From Bacillus sp. DNRA2 (GTDB lineage: Bacteria; Bacillota; Bacilli; Bacillales; Cytobacillaceae): a stretch of 35,534 nt of DNA. Every line of letters starts with the position of its first letter. Position 1 is the first letter of the stretch. Made by a program: the position numbers and the translations under genes. The stretch lies in assembly GCF_012843265.1 (NCBI RefSeq), contig NZ_JABAIT010000031.1:1-35534 (forward strand), written 5' to 3'. Below, piece after piece: positions 1 through 10,300 of this stretch. The notes under the pieces were generated by a model, which was not told the origin of the DNA, searched no databases, and saw nothing but the letters and a program-made list of their open reading frames with translations.

Positions 1-96
1 CATCCCCAACGGGGATAATTATGGAGGAGCCGTATGCGATGACCCGCACGTACGGAACTGTGAGAGGCGCATGAGTAATTCATGCGCCTACTCTAT
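1..96 (+). mobile_element. 3' end of a group II intron (domain V/VI-like)
   Basis: A domain V-like hairpin starts at about 27 (GAGCCGTATGCG, small loop, CGCACGTACGG). It is followed by a domain VI-like hairpin with a perfect 9-bp stem (GGCGCATGA/TCATGCGCC, 67-89) and a plausible 3' splice end ...CTAT at 96. Domain V and VI in this order are the hallmark of a bacterial group II intron 3' end. The lower part of the domain V stem is imperfect (GAG faces GAAC), so it could be decayed or a class variant. Any intron-encoded reverse transcriptase would lie left of the window. The exact 3' junction is inferred. Confidence 0.72.
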
Positions 97-188
97 TTTT
101 GCCTTTGAATTCACTTCCAATCATATCAAGTCTATCTTTACCATGATTGTGTTAAAATGGTAAGAAAATGATAAGGGAGGAAACATTC

Positions 189-1694
189 TTGACAGTTACT
201 ACCAATCAAATTGAAAAAGACTTCCTTGATTATGTAAAAAAAATGAGTGCTTACAACGAAGCACTTGGTCTTATCTATTGGGATTTAAGAACAGGCGCAC
301 CAAAACAGGGTGTAGAGCAGCGTTCAGAAGTAATCGGTATTTTATCATCTGATGTATTTGCCATGTCTACATCGAAAGAAATGGCGTATTTTATTGAAGC
401 ACTATCAAATCAGAATCTAACAAATATGACAAAAAAGATCCTTGAAGAATGTCAAAAGGAATATGATCGAAATAAAAAAATTCCCGCGGACGAATATAAA
501 CAATATGTCATCCTTCAATCAAAAGCAGAAAATGTTTGGGAAGAGGCCAAAGCGAAGCAGGATTTTGAAATGTTTTTACCATATTTAGAAAAACTTGTTG
601 AAACCACAAAACGGTTTATCCAATATTGGGGTTATGAAGGTAACAAATATAATACGTTACTAGATTTTTATGAACCAGGCATGACAGTTGAGGTTCTAGA
701 TCATGTATTTGACGATCTTCGAACTGAAATCATCCCACTTGTAAAAAAAATCTCGGGCACTAAAAATCCTCCTCAGACAAATTGTTTATTTAAGCAGTTT
801 CCGAAAGAACGACAGCGAGAACTAAGTCTTCAAATCTTAAAGCAGATGGGCTATAACTTTCAAGCAGGCCGTTTGGATACAACGGTCCATCCTTTTGCCA
901 CCGGCCTTAATCCTGGGGATGTACGCATCACGACGAAATATGATGAGTTTGATTTCCGGACCGCAGTATTTGGCACGATTCATGAAGGCGGACATGCGTT
1001 GTATGAGCAAAATATTTCAAAAGAGCTGGTTGGAACGCCCCTATGTGACGGAACCTCCATGGGAATTCATGAATCACAGTCGTTATTTTATGAGAACTTT
1101 GTTGGGCGTCATTTTGCTTTTTGGAAAAATAATTATCCATTGCTAAAGCAACATGCAACAGGGCAGTTTGATCAGGTTACCTTGCTTGATTTTTACAGAG
1201 CTATTAACGAGTCAAAGCCTTCACTTATCCGAATCGAAGCGGATGAATTAACATATCCATTACATATCATGATTCGATATGAGATTGAAAAAGGATTATT
1301 TAACGATGAAATAAAAGTAAAGGATCTCCCGGAAATTTGGAATGATAAATATGAGGAGTACCTGGGAGTGCGGCCCGAACATGCCGGGGAAGGGGTTTTA
1401 CAAGACGTTCACTGGGCAGGCGGTAGTTTTGGGTATTTTCCGTCTTATGCTTTAGGCTATATGTATGCGGCTCAATTTAAGCATCGACTTGTTCAAGATT
1501 TGCCAAACTTTGAGGAGCTTTTAGCTAGTGGTAACTTATTACCAATTCGTGAATGGTTTACGACTCACGTTCATCAATTCGGAAAGATGAAAAAACCCCT
1601 TGAAATCATACAGGATGTGACAGGTGAAAACTTAAATGCGAAATATTTGATTGATTATTTAAAAGAGAAATATAATCAAATCTATTCATTTTGA
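189..1694 (+). CDS. ypwA: Metallocarboxypeptidase, peptidase family M32 (YpwA type)
   Basis: Zinc carboxypeptidase of family M32 (thermostable carboxypeptidase 1 / Taq carboxypeptidase group), which removes C-terminal amino acids from peptides in the cytosol. The zinc motif HEGGH is at about residues 265-269, and the downstream family motif HESQSLFYEN supplies the third ligand Glu. No signal peptide is seen. I chose the TTG at 189 because GGGAGG sits 8 nt upstream. It gives 501 aa, the length I recall for B. subtilis YpwA; the upstream ATG at 168 lacks a ribosome site. It is a single-gene unit closed by a strong terminator. YpwA lies near xpt-pbuX in B. subtilis, as here, but the ba3 oxidase operon intervenes. 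The family assignment is secure; the physiological substrate is unknown. Confidence 0.93.
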   Translation: MTVTTNQIEKDFLDYVKKMSAYNEALGLIYWDLRTGAPKQGVEQRSEVIGILSSDVFAMSTSKEMAYFIEALSNQNLTNMTKKILEECQKEYDRNKKIPADEYKQYVILQSKAENVWEEAKAKQDFEMFLPYLEKLVETTKRFIQYWGYEGNKYNTLLDFYEPGMTVEVLDHVFDDLRTEIIPLVKKISGTKNPPQTNCLFKQFPKERQRELSLQILKQMGYNFQAGRLDTTVHPFATGLNPGDVRITTKYDEFDFRTAVFGTIHEGGHALYEQNISKELVGTPLCDGTSMGIHESQSLFYENFVGRHFAFWKNNYPLLKQHATGQFDQVTLLDFYRAINESKPSLIRIEADELTYPLHIMIRYEIEKGLFNDEIKVKDLPEIWNDKYEEYLGVRPEHAGEGVLQDVHWAGGSFGYFPSYALGYMYAAQFKHRLVQDLPNFEELLASGNLLPIREWFTTHVHQFGKMKKPLEIIQDVTGENLNAKYLIDYLKEKYNQIYSF

Positions 1695-1695
1695 C

Positions 1696-1733
1696 AAAAA
1701 AGTCTCTTCGGAAAATTCCGAAGAGACTTTTTT
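1696..1733. terminator. Bidirectional rho-independent terminator
   Basis: Stem AAAAAAGTCTCTTCGG with its near-perfect inverted copy around a short AT loop, flanked by A and T runs. It lies between the converging ypwA gene and the ba3 oxidase operon and can serve both. Confidence 0.9.
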
Positions 1734-1747
1734 AAAGCAATCCCGAA

Positions 1748-3400
1748 TTACCAAGGCTTATATCCTGGTGATCCTGGAGGTGAATTTTGAATGATATCTG
1801 TTAATGGTACAGTGTAAGCAAAGATGATTAATAATGCTGCTACACCAAGCCAAATTTTCCAGTTTTCAAATACTGCAGGTGTTGGATCAGCATTTTCGTT
1901 AACTTCACCCATTGGGAATTCTTGTTCACCTTTAGGTGCGAAGAACGCAAGACGAACGAAAATGTATACCATAAGAATGACTGAGATAAATAGGATGCTA
2001 CCACCAACTGCTTGCGCAATTTGGTAAGGTACCCATTCAGCAGCTTGAGCTGAACCTGCATAATCAGAGAAAGCAGAACGACGTGGTGCACCTAGTAAAC
2101 CAGCAGCATGCATACCACCTGACATGAATGTCATACCAACTGCCCAAAGCACACCTTGCAAGATACATAATTTATTCATAGCTTTAGTAAGAATGCGACC
2201 AGTTAAATGTGGTACTAACCAGTAAGCCACACCAAAGAATGTTAACGCAACAGCTGTTGCAACGGTTAAGTGGAAGTGACCTGTTACCCAAACAGTGTTG
2301 TGAACTACTTGGTTCATTTGGTGAGATGCGTTAACCATACCACCTGCACCGGCAGGGATGAAGGCTAGCATACCGATAAATGGTACGACGAAACGTGCAT
2401 CGCCCCAAGGAAGCATTTTAACCCATCCAAATAATCCTTTTGATCCTTTTGAACGTCCAAAGGTTTCAAATGTTGCAAATAAAGAGAATGCTGTCATTAA
2501 TGATGGAATAACTACTAAGAATGTTAATACTACTTGTAAGAACTTCCAAGCTGGGTCAATACCAGGTTCAGTTAACTGGTGGTGGAACCCTACTGGGAAT
2601 GAGAATAAGATAAATAGTAAGAAAGATAGACGAGCTAATGAATCTGAAAAGATTTTTGCACCGATAACTTTTGGTATAACCACATACCATGCCATATAAG
2701 CAGGTAATAGCCAGAAATATACTAGCGGGTGACCGAAATACCAGAATAGTGTACGGCTAACTAAAACGTTTACAGTTGGCACTAATGATAATGACCAAGG
2801 TAATAATTGAATAAGAACTGTAGCAGCAACACCAATTGTTGCGATGAACCAAAGCATTGTATTGACTAATGACATATAAAGCATCAATGGACTTGTTTTG
2901 CCAGGATTTGCTTTACGCCATTTAACATATGTAGCACAAATTGCTGCACCGTCGATCCAGCTTCCCACAACAACGAGAGTTAAGCCGAGATAATAAAGCG
3001 GATGTGCTTGTAATGGTGCATAGAAAGTATATAGAACAGAAGCTTGATTTAATAAAACCATTACAGCAGCCATTGCTGTACCAATTGTCATAATCCAGAA
3101 ACCAATCCAAGCAGTTCTACGAACTCCGGCTGAATATGTTCCGGAAGAATAGCTGGATGCGGCATGCTGGAAGCCCATGATAAAGAATGTTGTTAAAACA
3201 AGACCAAGTAATACACCATGTACAGTTAAAACCTGATAATATCCAATACCAGCAGGCAAAGTAAATTTACCTGAACGAACTAAAACCTGTAATAAACCAG
3301 CAAGACCACCAATTGCTAGAGCCGTAAAGGCAACATAGAAGTGAGCCATTGCTAATTTTGCATCGCGACGATCAACCTTTAACACTGATGAAATATTCAT
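1748..3400 (-). CDS. cbaA: ba3-type cytochrome c oxidase subunit I
   Basis: Catalytic subunit of a type B (ba3) haem-copper oxidase that reduces O2 to water in the membrane while moving protons. The 550-aa protein is almost entirely hydrophobic, with about 13 predicted helices. Visible metal ligands are His61 (low-spin haem), GHPLVYF (His224 and the Tyr228 of the His-Tyr cross-link), His273-His274 (CuB) and His375/His377 in VTGHFH. The short N-terminus and the Y in GHPLVY match ba3/b(o/a)3 enzymes rather than the caa3 or aa3 families. The start codon overlaps the stop of the subunit II gene by one base (TAATG), so the two are translationally coupled. It is the last gene of the IIa-II-I operon. 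The name cbaA follows usage for this oxidase in other bacilli; B. subtilis has no ba3 oxidase that I recall. Confidence 0.93.
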   Translation of the reverse strand: MNISSVLKVDRRDAKLAMAHFYVAFTALAIGGLAGLLQVLVRSGKFTLPAGIGYYQVLTVHGVLLGLVLTTFFIMGFQHAASSYSSGTYSAGVRRTAWIGFWIMTIGTAMAAVMVLLNQASVLYTFYAPLQAHPLYYLGLTLVVVGSWIDGAAICATYVKWRKANPGKTSPLMLYMSLVNTMLWFIATIGVAATVLIQLLPWSLSLVPTVNVLVSRTLFWYFGHPLVYFWLLPAYMAWYVVIPKVIGAKIFSDSLARLSFLLFILFSFPVGFHHQLTEPGIDPAWKFLQVVLTFLVVIPSLMTAFSLFATFETFGRSKGSKGLFGWVKMLPWGDARFVVPFIGMLAFIPAGAGGMVNASHQMNQVVHNTVWVTGHFHLTVATAVALTFFGVAYWLVPHLTGRILTKAMNKLCILQGVLWAVGMTFMSGGMHAAGLLGAPRRSAFSDYAGSAQAAEWVPYQIAQAVGGSILFISVILMVYIFVRLAFFAPKGEQEFPMGEVNENADPTPAVFENWKIWLGVAALLIIFAYTVPLTDIIQNSPPGSPGYKPW

Positions 3401-3876
3401 TATTGAACCACCTCGATTTGCGAAGTCATCATGTGATGACCTGAGCCACAGTATTCATTACATAAAATTGTGAATACACCAGTTTTGTTGAATGTTGCCA
3501 CATATTCACTGATGAATCCAGGCTCAACCATCATATTAACGTTTGTTCCTGCTACTTCAAAACCGTGAATAACGTCCTTGGTCGTTACCATTACTTTCAC
3601 TTTTGATCCTTTTGGAATTTGAACAGCACCTGGATTATAGTTGAACATTGATGCTACGATTACTAATTCGTAATCCCACTCTTTTCCTTCAACTTTGTGT
3701 AATCCTGGTTTATCAAACGGTTTAGTTGTATCAACTTTTGCTGGGTCAATTGTATTCAAGCAGCTAGGTGGCTGATTCCCCAAATAAAAAGCGCTTACTC
3801 CAATTACTGATAGGAATACAATTAACATTGCAATACCGAATGTAAGCCAGACTTTTTCAAACTTATGGATATGCAT
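3400..3876 (-). CDS. cbaB: ba3-type cytochrome c oxidase subunit II (CuA)
   Basis: CuA-bearing subunit that takes electrons from cytochrome c and passes them to subunit I. The 158-aa protein has one N-terminal membrane anchor (about residues 10-32) and an outward-facing cupredoxin domain. The full CuA ligand set is visible: His104 (VIHGF) and the Cys139-x3-Cys143-x3-His147-x2-Met150 motif (CNEYCGSGHHMM). There is no fused cytochrome c domain, which is typical of ba3 enzymes and unlike the caa3 subunit II of bacilli. GGGAGAGGGG lies just upstream of the ATG. It sits 27 nt after the subunit IIa gene and overlaps the subunit I start by one base. Confidence 0.93.
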   Translation of the reverse strand: MHIHKFEKVWLTFGIAMLIVFLSVIGVSAFYLGNQPPSCLNTIDPAKVDTTKPFDKPGLHKVEGKEWDYELVIVASMFNYNPGAVQIPKGSKVKVMVTTKDVIHGFEVAGTNVNMMVEPGFISEYVATFNKTGVFTILCNEYCGSGHHMMTSQIEVVQ

Positions 3877-3903
3877 GGCTTTATTTCCCCTCTCCCTCTT
3901 CTA

Positions 3904-4059
3904 CTACAAACGTGTTACATACATGAAATAAACTCCGGCCCAAGTACCGATCAGGACTAACGCGACTAAGAAAACGGAAACTAATGTACCTTTTAATTGT
4001 GATTCTTCTTCATGTTTAATTGGAGCATTAGTTTTATTTCCAAGTTCCGTTTTCGCCAT
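3904..4059 (-). CDS. cbaD: Cytochrome c oxidase subunit IIa, ba3 type
   Basis: A 51-aa protein with a charged N-terminal half (MAKTELGNKT... with an EEE stretch) and one C-terminal transmembrane helix (about residues 30-48: VSVFLVALVLIGTWAGVYF). This is the size and layout of subunit IIa, which in Thermus ba3 oxidase supplies the helix that subunit II of other oxidases carries itself. GGGGAG lies about 9 nt upstream of the ATG. It is the first gene of the operon, and the only plausible reading of this stretch. The assignment rests on size, topology and position in front of subunits II and I rather than on a catalytic motif. Confidence 0.85.
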   Translation of the reverse strand: MAKTELGNKTNAPIKHEEESQLKGTLVSVFLVALVLIGTWAGVYFMYVTRL

Positions 4060-4213
4060 ATCCGCTCACTCCCCTCTTCACAATTTTGAAATAATTAATG
4101 ATTACACTTACATCATACCGAACAATAGAGAATATTCCATATAGTTTGAACGAGTTCACAAAATGTTCAATACTAAAGTAAACACCATGATAATAGTGTA
4201 AAGTTGATATAAT

Positions 4214-4229
4214 AGTGATTTATATCACT
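4214..4229. promoter_or_regulatory. FNR/CRP-like palindrome upstream of the ba3 operon
   Basis: AGTGA-N6-TCACT, a perfect inverted repeat. It resembles the FNR half-site layout TGTGA-N6-TCACA except for the outermost base on each side. It lies about 155 bp upstream of the first oxidase gene (minus strand). The binding protein is inferred, not shown. Confidence 0.4.
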
Positions 4230-4245
4230 TGAATTTAGAAGAAAC

Positions 4246-4272
4246 TGTGAATAAAGTGTGAACTAAATGTGA
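4246..4272 (-). promoter_or_regulatory. Three TTCACA direct repeats, 11-bp period (PhoP- or ResD-like site)
   Basis: On the minus strand TTCACA occurs three times at exactly 11-bp spacing (plus-strand TGTGAA beginning at 4246, 4257 and 4268). Tandem hexamers one helical turn apart are the known recognition layout of OmpR-family regulators. PhoP of B. subtilis uses TTAACA-like repeats, and ResD favours TTTGTGAAT-like sequences. The array faces the ba3 oxidase operon. Which regulator binds is inference. Confidence 0.5.
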
Positions 4273-4411
4273 AAAACCTGTCCGATTTTGGAAGAATGTG
4301 AAATGTTTTCTAGTGGTATACAAAGTTGAAATTACTGCCAATTAATAAATGTGACGAAAAACCTTGTAATGGGGGAAAAAACGTGTTCATTTTTCGGGGA
4401 AAATGAAAACA

Positions 4412-4446
4412 CGAACAATTCTATGTTTTTTTAAATAAACGTTTGG
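4412..4446. promoter_or_regulatory. PurR box (candidate) upstream of xpt
   Basis: CGAACAATT, 17 nt, then AACGTTTGG (its complement reads CCAAACGTT). Two inverted CGAA-type half-sites 16-17 nt apart match the PurBox layout known for B. subtilis PurR targets, including xpt-pbuX. It sits just upstream of the -35 region. The second half-site has one substitution. Confidence 0.55.
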
Positions 4447-4453
4447 TTTTTTG

Positions 4454-4482
4454 TTTACAAAACGATATTATCTCGATATAAT
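4454..4482 (+). promoter_or_regulatory. Sigma-A promoter of xpt-pbuX
   Basis: TTTACA, 17 nt, TATAAT. This is one mismatch from the ideal -35, with a perfect -10 and ideal spacing. Transcription would start near 4489, shortly before the riboswitch aptamer. Confidence 0.8.
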
Positions 4483-4510
4483 ATCTCCATATAATTAAAT
4501 AGATTACAAC

Positions 4511-4580
4511 ACTCATATAATCGTGGGGATATGGCCCGCAAGTTTCTACCGGATTTCCGTAAAAAGTCCGACTATGAGTG
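4511..4580 (+). ncRNA. Purine (guanine-class) riboswitch aptamer
   Basis: The three-way junction of the purine riboswitch is recognisable. P1 strands are ACTCATA and TATGAGT, the core is ATAATCGTGGGGATATGGC, followed by GTTTCTACC and the J3/1 segment CCGACTATGAG. The C in GACTATG (position 74 of the standard numbering) marks guanine/hypoxanthine specificity; adenine sensors have U there. The 3' strand continues as AGTGAGTC (4577-4584), exactly complementary to GACTCACT (4646-4653) inside the downstream terminator. The expression platform is therefore antiterminator versus terminator, and guanine turns transcription off. Confidence 0.96.
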
Positions 4581-4635
4581 AGTCATACAACCAGGACCGT
4601 TGATGTTGGTCTTATTTATTTATTTGTATCTAAAT

Positions 4636-4688
4636 CTAAAGGTTGGACTCACTTATATTTTGAGTGAGCTTCCTTTAGGTTTTTTTTT
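4636..4688 (+). terminator. Riboswitch-controlled terminator of xpt-pbuX
   Basis: CTAAAGG (4636-4642) pairs with CCTTTAG (4672-4678), and the inner ACTCACT pairs with AGTGAG. A run of T's follows. The inner left arm can pair with the aptamer's extended P1 strand instead, forming the antiterminator. The 660 bp between the oxidase operon and xpt are otherwise regulatory: the direct repeats, palindrome, PurR box, promoter and aptamer listed here. Confidence 0.9.
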
Positions 4689-4708
4689 ATTCCAAAATAA
4701 AATATTAG

Positions 4709-6627
<1,919 letters not shown>

Positions 6628-6709
6628 TATTCTACCTTCATTTGTCACGAAATGGTTTGAAACGAATATAAATAACAAACCGTATATTTGACTGGATGTG
6701 GACTTTGAT

Positions 6710-6847
6710 ATGGAAAAATATTACTGTGATGAATGCCGTTTATTATATGATGAAATGATAGTTTGTGATGTATGTGGTGTTTTGGCAGAAAAGAAAATCA
6801 TTATTGAGGTACAAAATCAATTTGGCACAAACACGAGGCGTAACTAA
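6710..6847 (+). CDS. Small zinc-ribbon-like protein, function unknown
   Basis: A 45-aa reading frame with two CxxC pairs 12 residues apart: YYCDEC near the start and VCDVC at about residues 18-22. The spacing would suit one zinc ribbon. The tail is hydrophilic and ends in RRN. No strong ribosome site is seen before the ATG; an in-frame GTG lies 12 nt upstream (6698). It is followed by a rho-independent terminator, so the stretch is probably transcribed. I do not recognise the family. Small CxxC-x-CxxC proteins in bacilli are mostly uncharacterised. The regular cysteine pattern is the main reason to call it a gene. Confidence 0.55.
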   Translation: MEKYYCDECRLLYDEMIVCDVCGVLAEKKIIIEVQNQFGTNTRRN

Positions 6848-6930
6848 TTAATTGGCAATGTTTACATCGTGACCAATCGGTGTAAGCGGCTTATAATAAG
6901 AGTGCACAACAACTTCTTCAAAACGTCCTT

Positions 6931-6960
6931 GCTTCCTTCATGCTGAGGGAAGCTTTTTTT
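6931..6960 (+). terminator. Rho-independent terminator
   Basis: GCTTCC...GGGAAGC stem followed by seven T's. It ends the transcript that carries pbuX and/or the small CxxC gene. Confidence 0.8.
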
Positions 6961-7002
6961 GTTCGTTTACATATGAAAAGTTTCGAAAAATTAAAAACAG
7001 TA

Positions 7003-7031
7003 TTGAAAATGGTTATCAGTCATGTTATCAT
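7003..7031 (+). promoter_or_regulatory. Sigma-A promoter of the small membrane peptide gene
   Basis: TTGAAA, 17 nt, TATCAT. The Fur box begins 6 nt after the -10, so bound repressor would cover the start point. Confidence 0.6.
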
Positions 7032-7037
7032 AATGAT

Positions 7038-7052
7038 TGAAAATGATTATCA
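7038..7052. promoter_or_regulatory. Fur box
   Basis: TGAAAATGATTATCA matches the Bacillus 7-1-7 consensus TGATAATNATTATCA with one mismatch. Flanking bases extend the similarity (GATTG before it, TTAAC after it). Its place directly after a good -10 predicts iron-dependent repression. Confidence 0.8.
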
Positions 7053-7081
7053 TTAACATTCACCAAAAGGTGGTGCTACAT

Positions 7082-7177
7082 ATGTTAACTGTTTTAATTG
7101 GTTCAACGGTTGTTGTCTACTCTATTGTCGTAAAGCATGTACTTAATCACGTGGCAAAACCCTCCCAAATTAAATAA
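7082..7177 (+). CDS. 31-aa single-helix membrane peptide, Fur-controlled
   Basis: Short frame starting ATG with AAAGGTGGTG 8 nt upstream. Residues 2-17 are hydrophobic (LTVLIGSTVVVYSIVV) and form one membrane helix. The tail is basic and polar (KHVLNHVAKPSQIK). A promoter and near-consensus Fur box precede it, and a terminator follows at once, so it is a complete one-gene transcription unit. This combination is strong evidence for a real gene although it is tiny. B. subtilis makes small Fur-regulated proteins (FbpA, FbpB, FbpC) that help the sRNA FsrA spare iron; whether this peptide is related to any of them I cannot tell. A regulatory RNA role is also possible. Confidence 0.65.
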   Translation: MLTVLIGSTVVVYSIVVKHVLNHVAKPSQIK

Positions 7178-7189
7178 CAATCATAAATT

Positions 7190-7223
7190 GCTTGGGTCAT
7201 TAGACTCAGGCCTTTGTTTTTTT
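7190..7223 (+). terminator. Rho-independent terminator
   Basis: GCTTGGGTC-ATTA-GACTCAGGC forms a 9-bp stem (two G-U pairs), followed by CTTTG and a T run. It closes the Fur-controlled small unit. Confidence 0.8.
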
Positions 7224-7309
7224 CTGCCAAATACTTTTTTGTAGGAAAAGTTAGAAAAATCGGATAAAATAGTAGGATATAGAATAATTGGGGGACAAGG
7301 GGAATTATT

Positions 7310-10300
7310 ATGGTACAAATTATCGAACAAAAGGAGCAATCTTTACTTGGGAAGATTGCGGTGTTGTACGACCTTTTTAAACAAAATCAAGATGAACAAA
7401 CAGCTCATCGTGCTGAGCAGCTAGCTAAAAAGCTAAGTAAACAGGAATTTTCAATTGCGTTTTGCGGTCACTTTTCCGCAGGTAAATCAACTATGATAAA
7501 TCGTCTTGTTGGTGAAAATCTTCTACCTTCAAGCCCGATACCAACAAGTGCTAATCTCGTAAAGGTTAAAACGGGTGATGAATATGCAAAAGTTATCTTT
7601 AAAAAAGGGAAACCTCGAGTTTATTTAGCACCATATGATTATGAAAAGGTTAAGACATATTGTAAAGATGGCGATGAAATTGAAGCAGTCGAAATTAGCC
7701 ATCAAAGTTCAAGTCTTCCAAACAACGTCATCATCATGGACACACCGGGGATTGATTCTACTGATGATGCCCACCGTATTGCAACCGAGTCAGCACTTCA
7801 TCTGGCCGATCTCATTTTTTATGTAATGGATTATAATCATGTCCAATCCGAAGTAAACTTCCTATTTACTAAAGAACTAACACAAGCAGGCAAGCAATTA
7901 TGCCTAGTAATTAATCAAGTCGATAAACATCGTGATGAGGAGCTGAGTTTCGACGGCTTCCAAGAAAGTGTCGAGCAGTCGTTTGCATCCTGGGGAGTAA
8001 GACCAGAACATATTTTATACACATCACTGAAGTTTCCAGAAAATCAACACAATCAATTTCCTGAATTACAGGAATTGCTTCATGAAAAGATTAGCCATCG
8101 TGAAGAAATTCTACCAGTCACTATTTTACATTCATTAATTAAATTAACAAACGATCACATAAAAATCATTAAAGAGCAGGATGAAGCATCAATTGCTGCA
8201 CTCGAAGATAAATTAACAGATATCACTGAAACAGAACGTTTAGGGCTAAAGGAAAGAATAGATCAAATTGAAAAAGTACTTGAGCAGTTACATGCGCAAG
8301 TTGAGCAAAAAAGTCAGGATATTAACGATGAAGTGGATGAAATCCTTGATAATGCCTATATCATGCCGTTTCAAACACGTGAGCTTGCAAAGCAATACAT
8401 TGAATCTTGTCAAACGAACTTCAAAGTAGGGTTATTTTTTGCTAAAAACAAAACTGAACAAGAGCGAACTCAAAGACGTGAGAGCTTGTATGTTGAGCTT
8501 GCTGACCGTGTCAAATCACAAGTGGAATGGCATTTACGCCAATTGGCATTGAGGATATTAAAAGACAATAATGCCGAAAAGCCAGAGTTGATGGAAGCTG
8601 CCCAATCCATAAGCGTCGCGTTTTCTTATGAATTATTAGAAAGTAATCTTAAGCCAGGGGCGATGCTTTCTGGAGAGTATGTTTTAAACTATACAAACGA
8701 TGTTGTCAATTCTATCAAAAGATTGTCAAGAAATTCTATGTCTACGTGGAAAGAGTTATACTTACAAGAACTTAAACGAAAAAATGCGATTGCCATGGCT
8801 GACGTTAATCAAGAATTGGAGCAACTAAAAGAATGGCAAATTGCTGTTGATCAATTAACTGCCATGTTTGATCGTCACGAGCAGTCACAGCAAACAATTC
8901 ATTCAGCACTTAATGAAGAATTGGATTTCACGAAATACAAGAACTTAGCTGAAAGTTTAGCAGCGGCTCTTGAAGAAGACGTAGAAATTATTCGGGATTC
9001 ACTTCAAAATAAAGAAATAGAAGAAACTAAGCCTGAAGCAAATGCAGCAGTGGAGGAACAACAAGATACATCAACACAAGTTGTGTCCAAAGACCAAATT
9101 GAGCGCATTGTCTCACATTTGCGACTTTCTGCTAACAAAGTTAAATCAGTCCCAGGACTCGAAAAAGTTTCTGTTGAGTTAAAACATCGTGCTGATCGAC
9201 TTGAAAGTCAGCAATTTACTGTGGCCTTATTTGGTGCTTTTAGTGCTGGTAAATCATCGTTTGCGAATGCCTTAATCGGTGAAAAGATTTTACCAGTATC
9301 TCCAAACCCAACTACGGCTGCAATCAATCGTATTAAGCCTATCGATGCTAATCATCACCATGGAACGGTGTTAGTTAAGCTGAAGAATCCAGATACATTG
9401 TTAGATGATGTTAGACGCTCGCTTGAAGTATTTGATTCTGGTGCAAGAGATTTTGCTGATGCATTGAAGTCAATTGTTAAGATTTTAGGTTCAGAAGAAC
9501 ATTTAGATGCCTATAGTAAGGTTCACTACGCCTTCTTAAGAGCGTTTAATAACGGTTATGCGAATTATGAAGCGAGCCTAGGCCAGATCATTGAAACAGA
9601 TTTAACTGAATTCCGAGATTTTGTTGCCATGGAAGAAAAGTCTTGTTTGGTTGAATGGATTGATGTGTACTACGATTGTCCACTCACGAAGGAAGGAATT
9701 ACCCTTGTTGATACACCAGGGGCCGATTCAATCAATGCACGTCATACAAATGTTGCTTTTGAATATATAAAATCGTCTGATGCGATTTTATTTGTCACTT
9801 ATTATAATCATGCATTCTCGAAAGCAGACCGAGAATTCTTAATCCAATTAGGACGTGTAAAAGACACCTTTGAGCTAGATAAGATGTTCTTTATTATCAA
9901 TGCCATTGATTTAGCGAATAGTGATGAAGAAATGGCTCAGGTAATCGATTATGTGAAGGACCAATTGGTTAGCTATGGAATCAGAAAGCCTAGTATGTTT
10001 GCCATTTCTAGTCTTTTAGCGATTCAGGAAAAAATGGGTCAACTTGACTCGAATAAATCACGGATTAATATCTTTGAAAAGGCATTTTACCACTTTATTT
10101 CTGGAGATTTAAAGGAAATGGTTGTCGATGCTGCGAAAGCTGAGCATGCTCGGACGGTTCAAATACTGCAGCAAATGATTTCATCTGCCCAGGAAGATAA
10201 GTCGGTTAAAGAACGAAAACGCTTAGCAGCAATTTCTGAGCATGAGGAAGTTCACAGCTTCATTCAGCAGCAAAATGCTGATTTCATGAAAAAACGATTA

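Noticed and set aside
2358-2699. 113-aa plus-strand frame opposite the oxidase subunit I gene
   Set aside because: It is antisense to a certain gene with all haem and copper ligands; no ribosome site or family.
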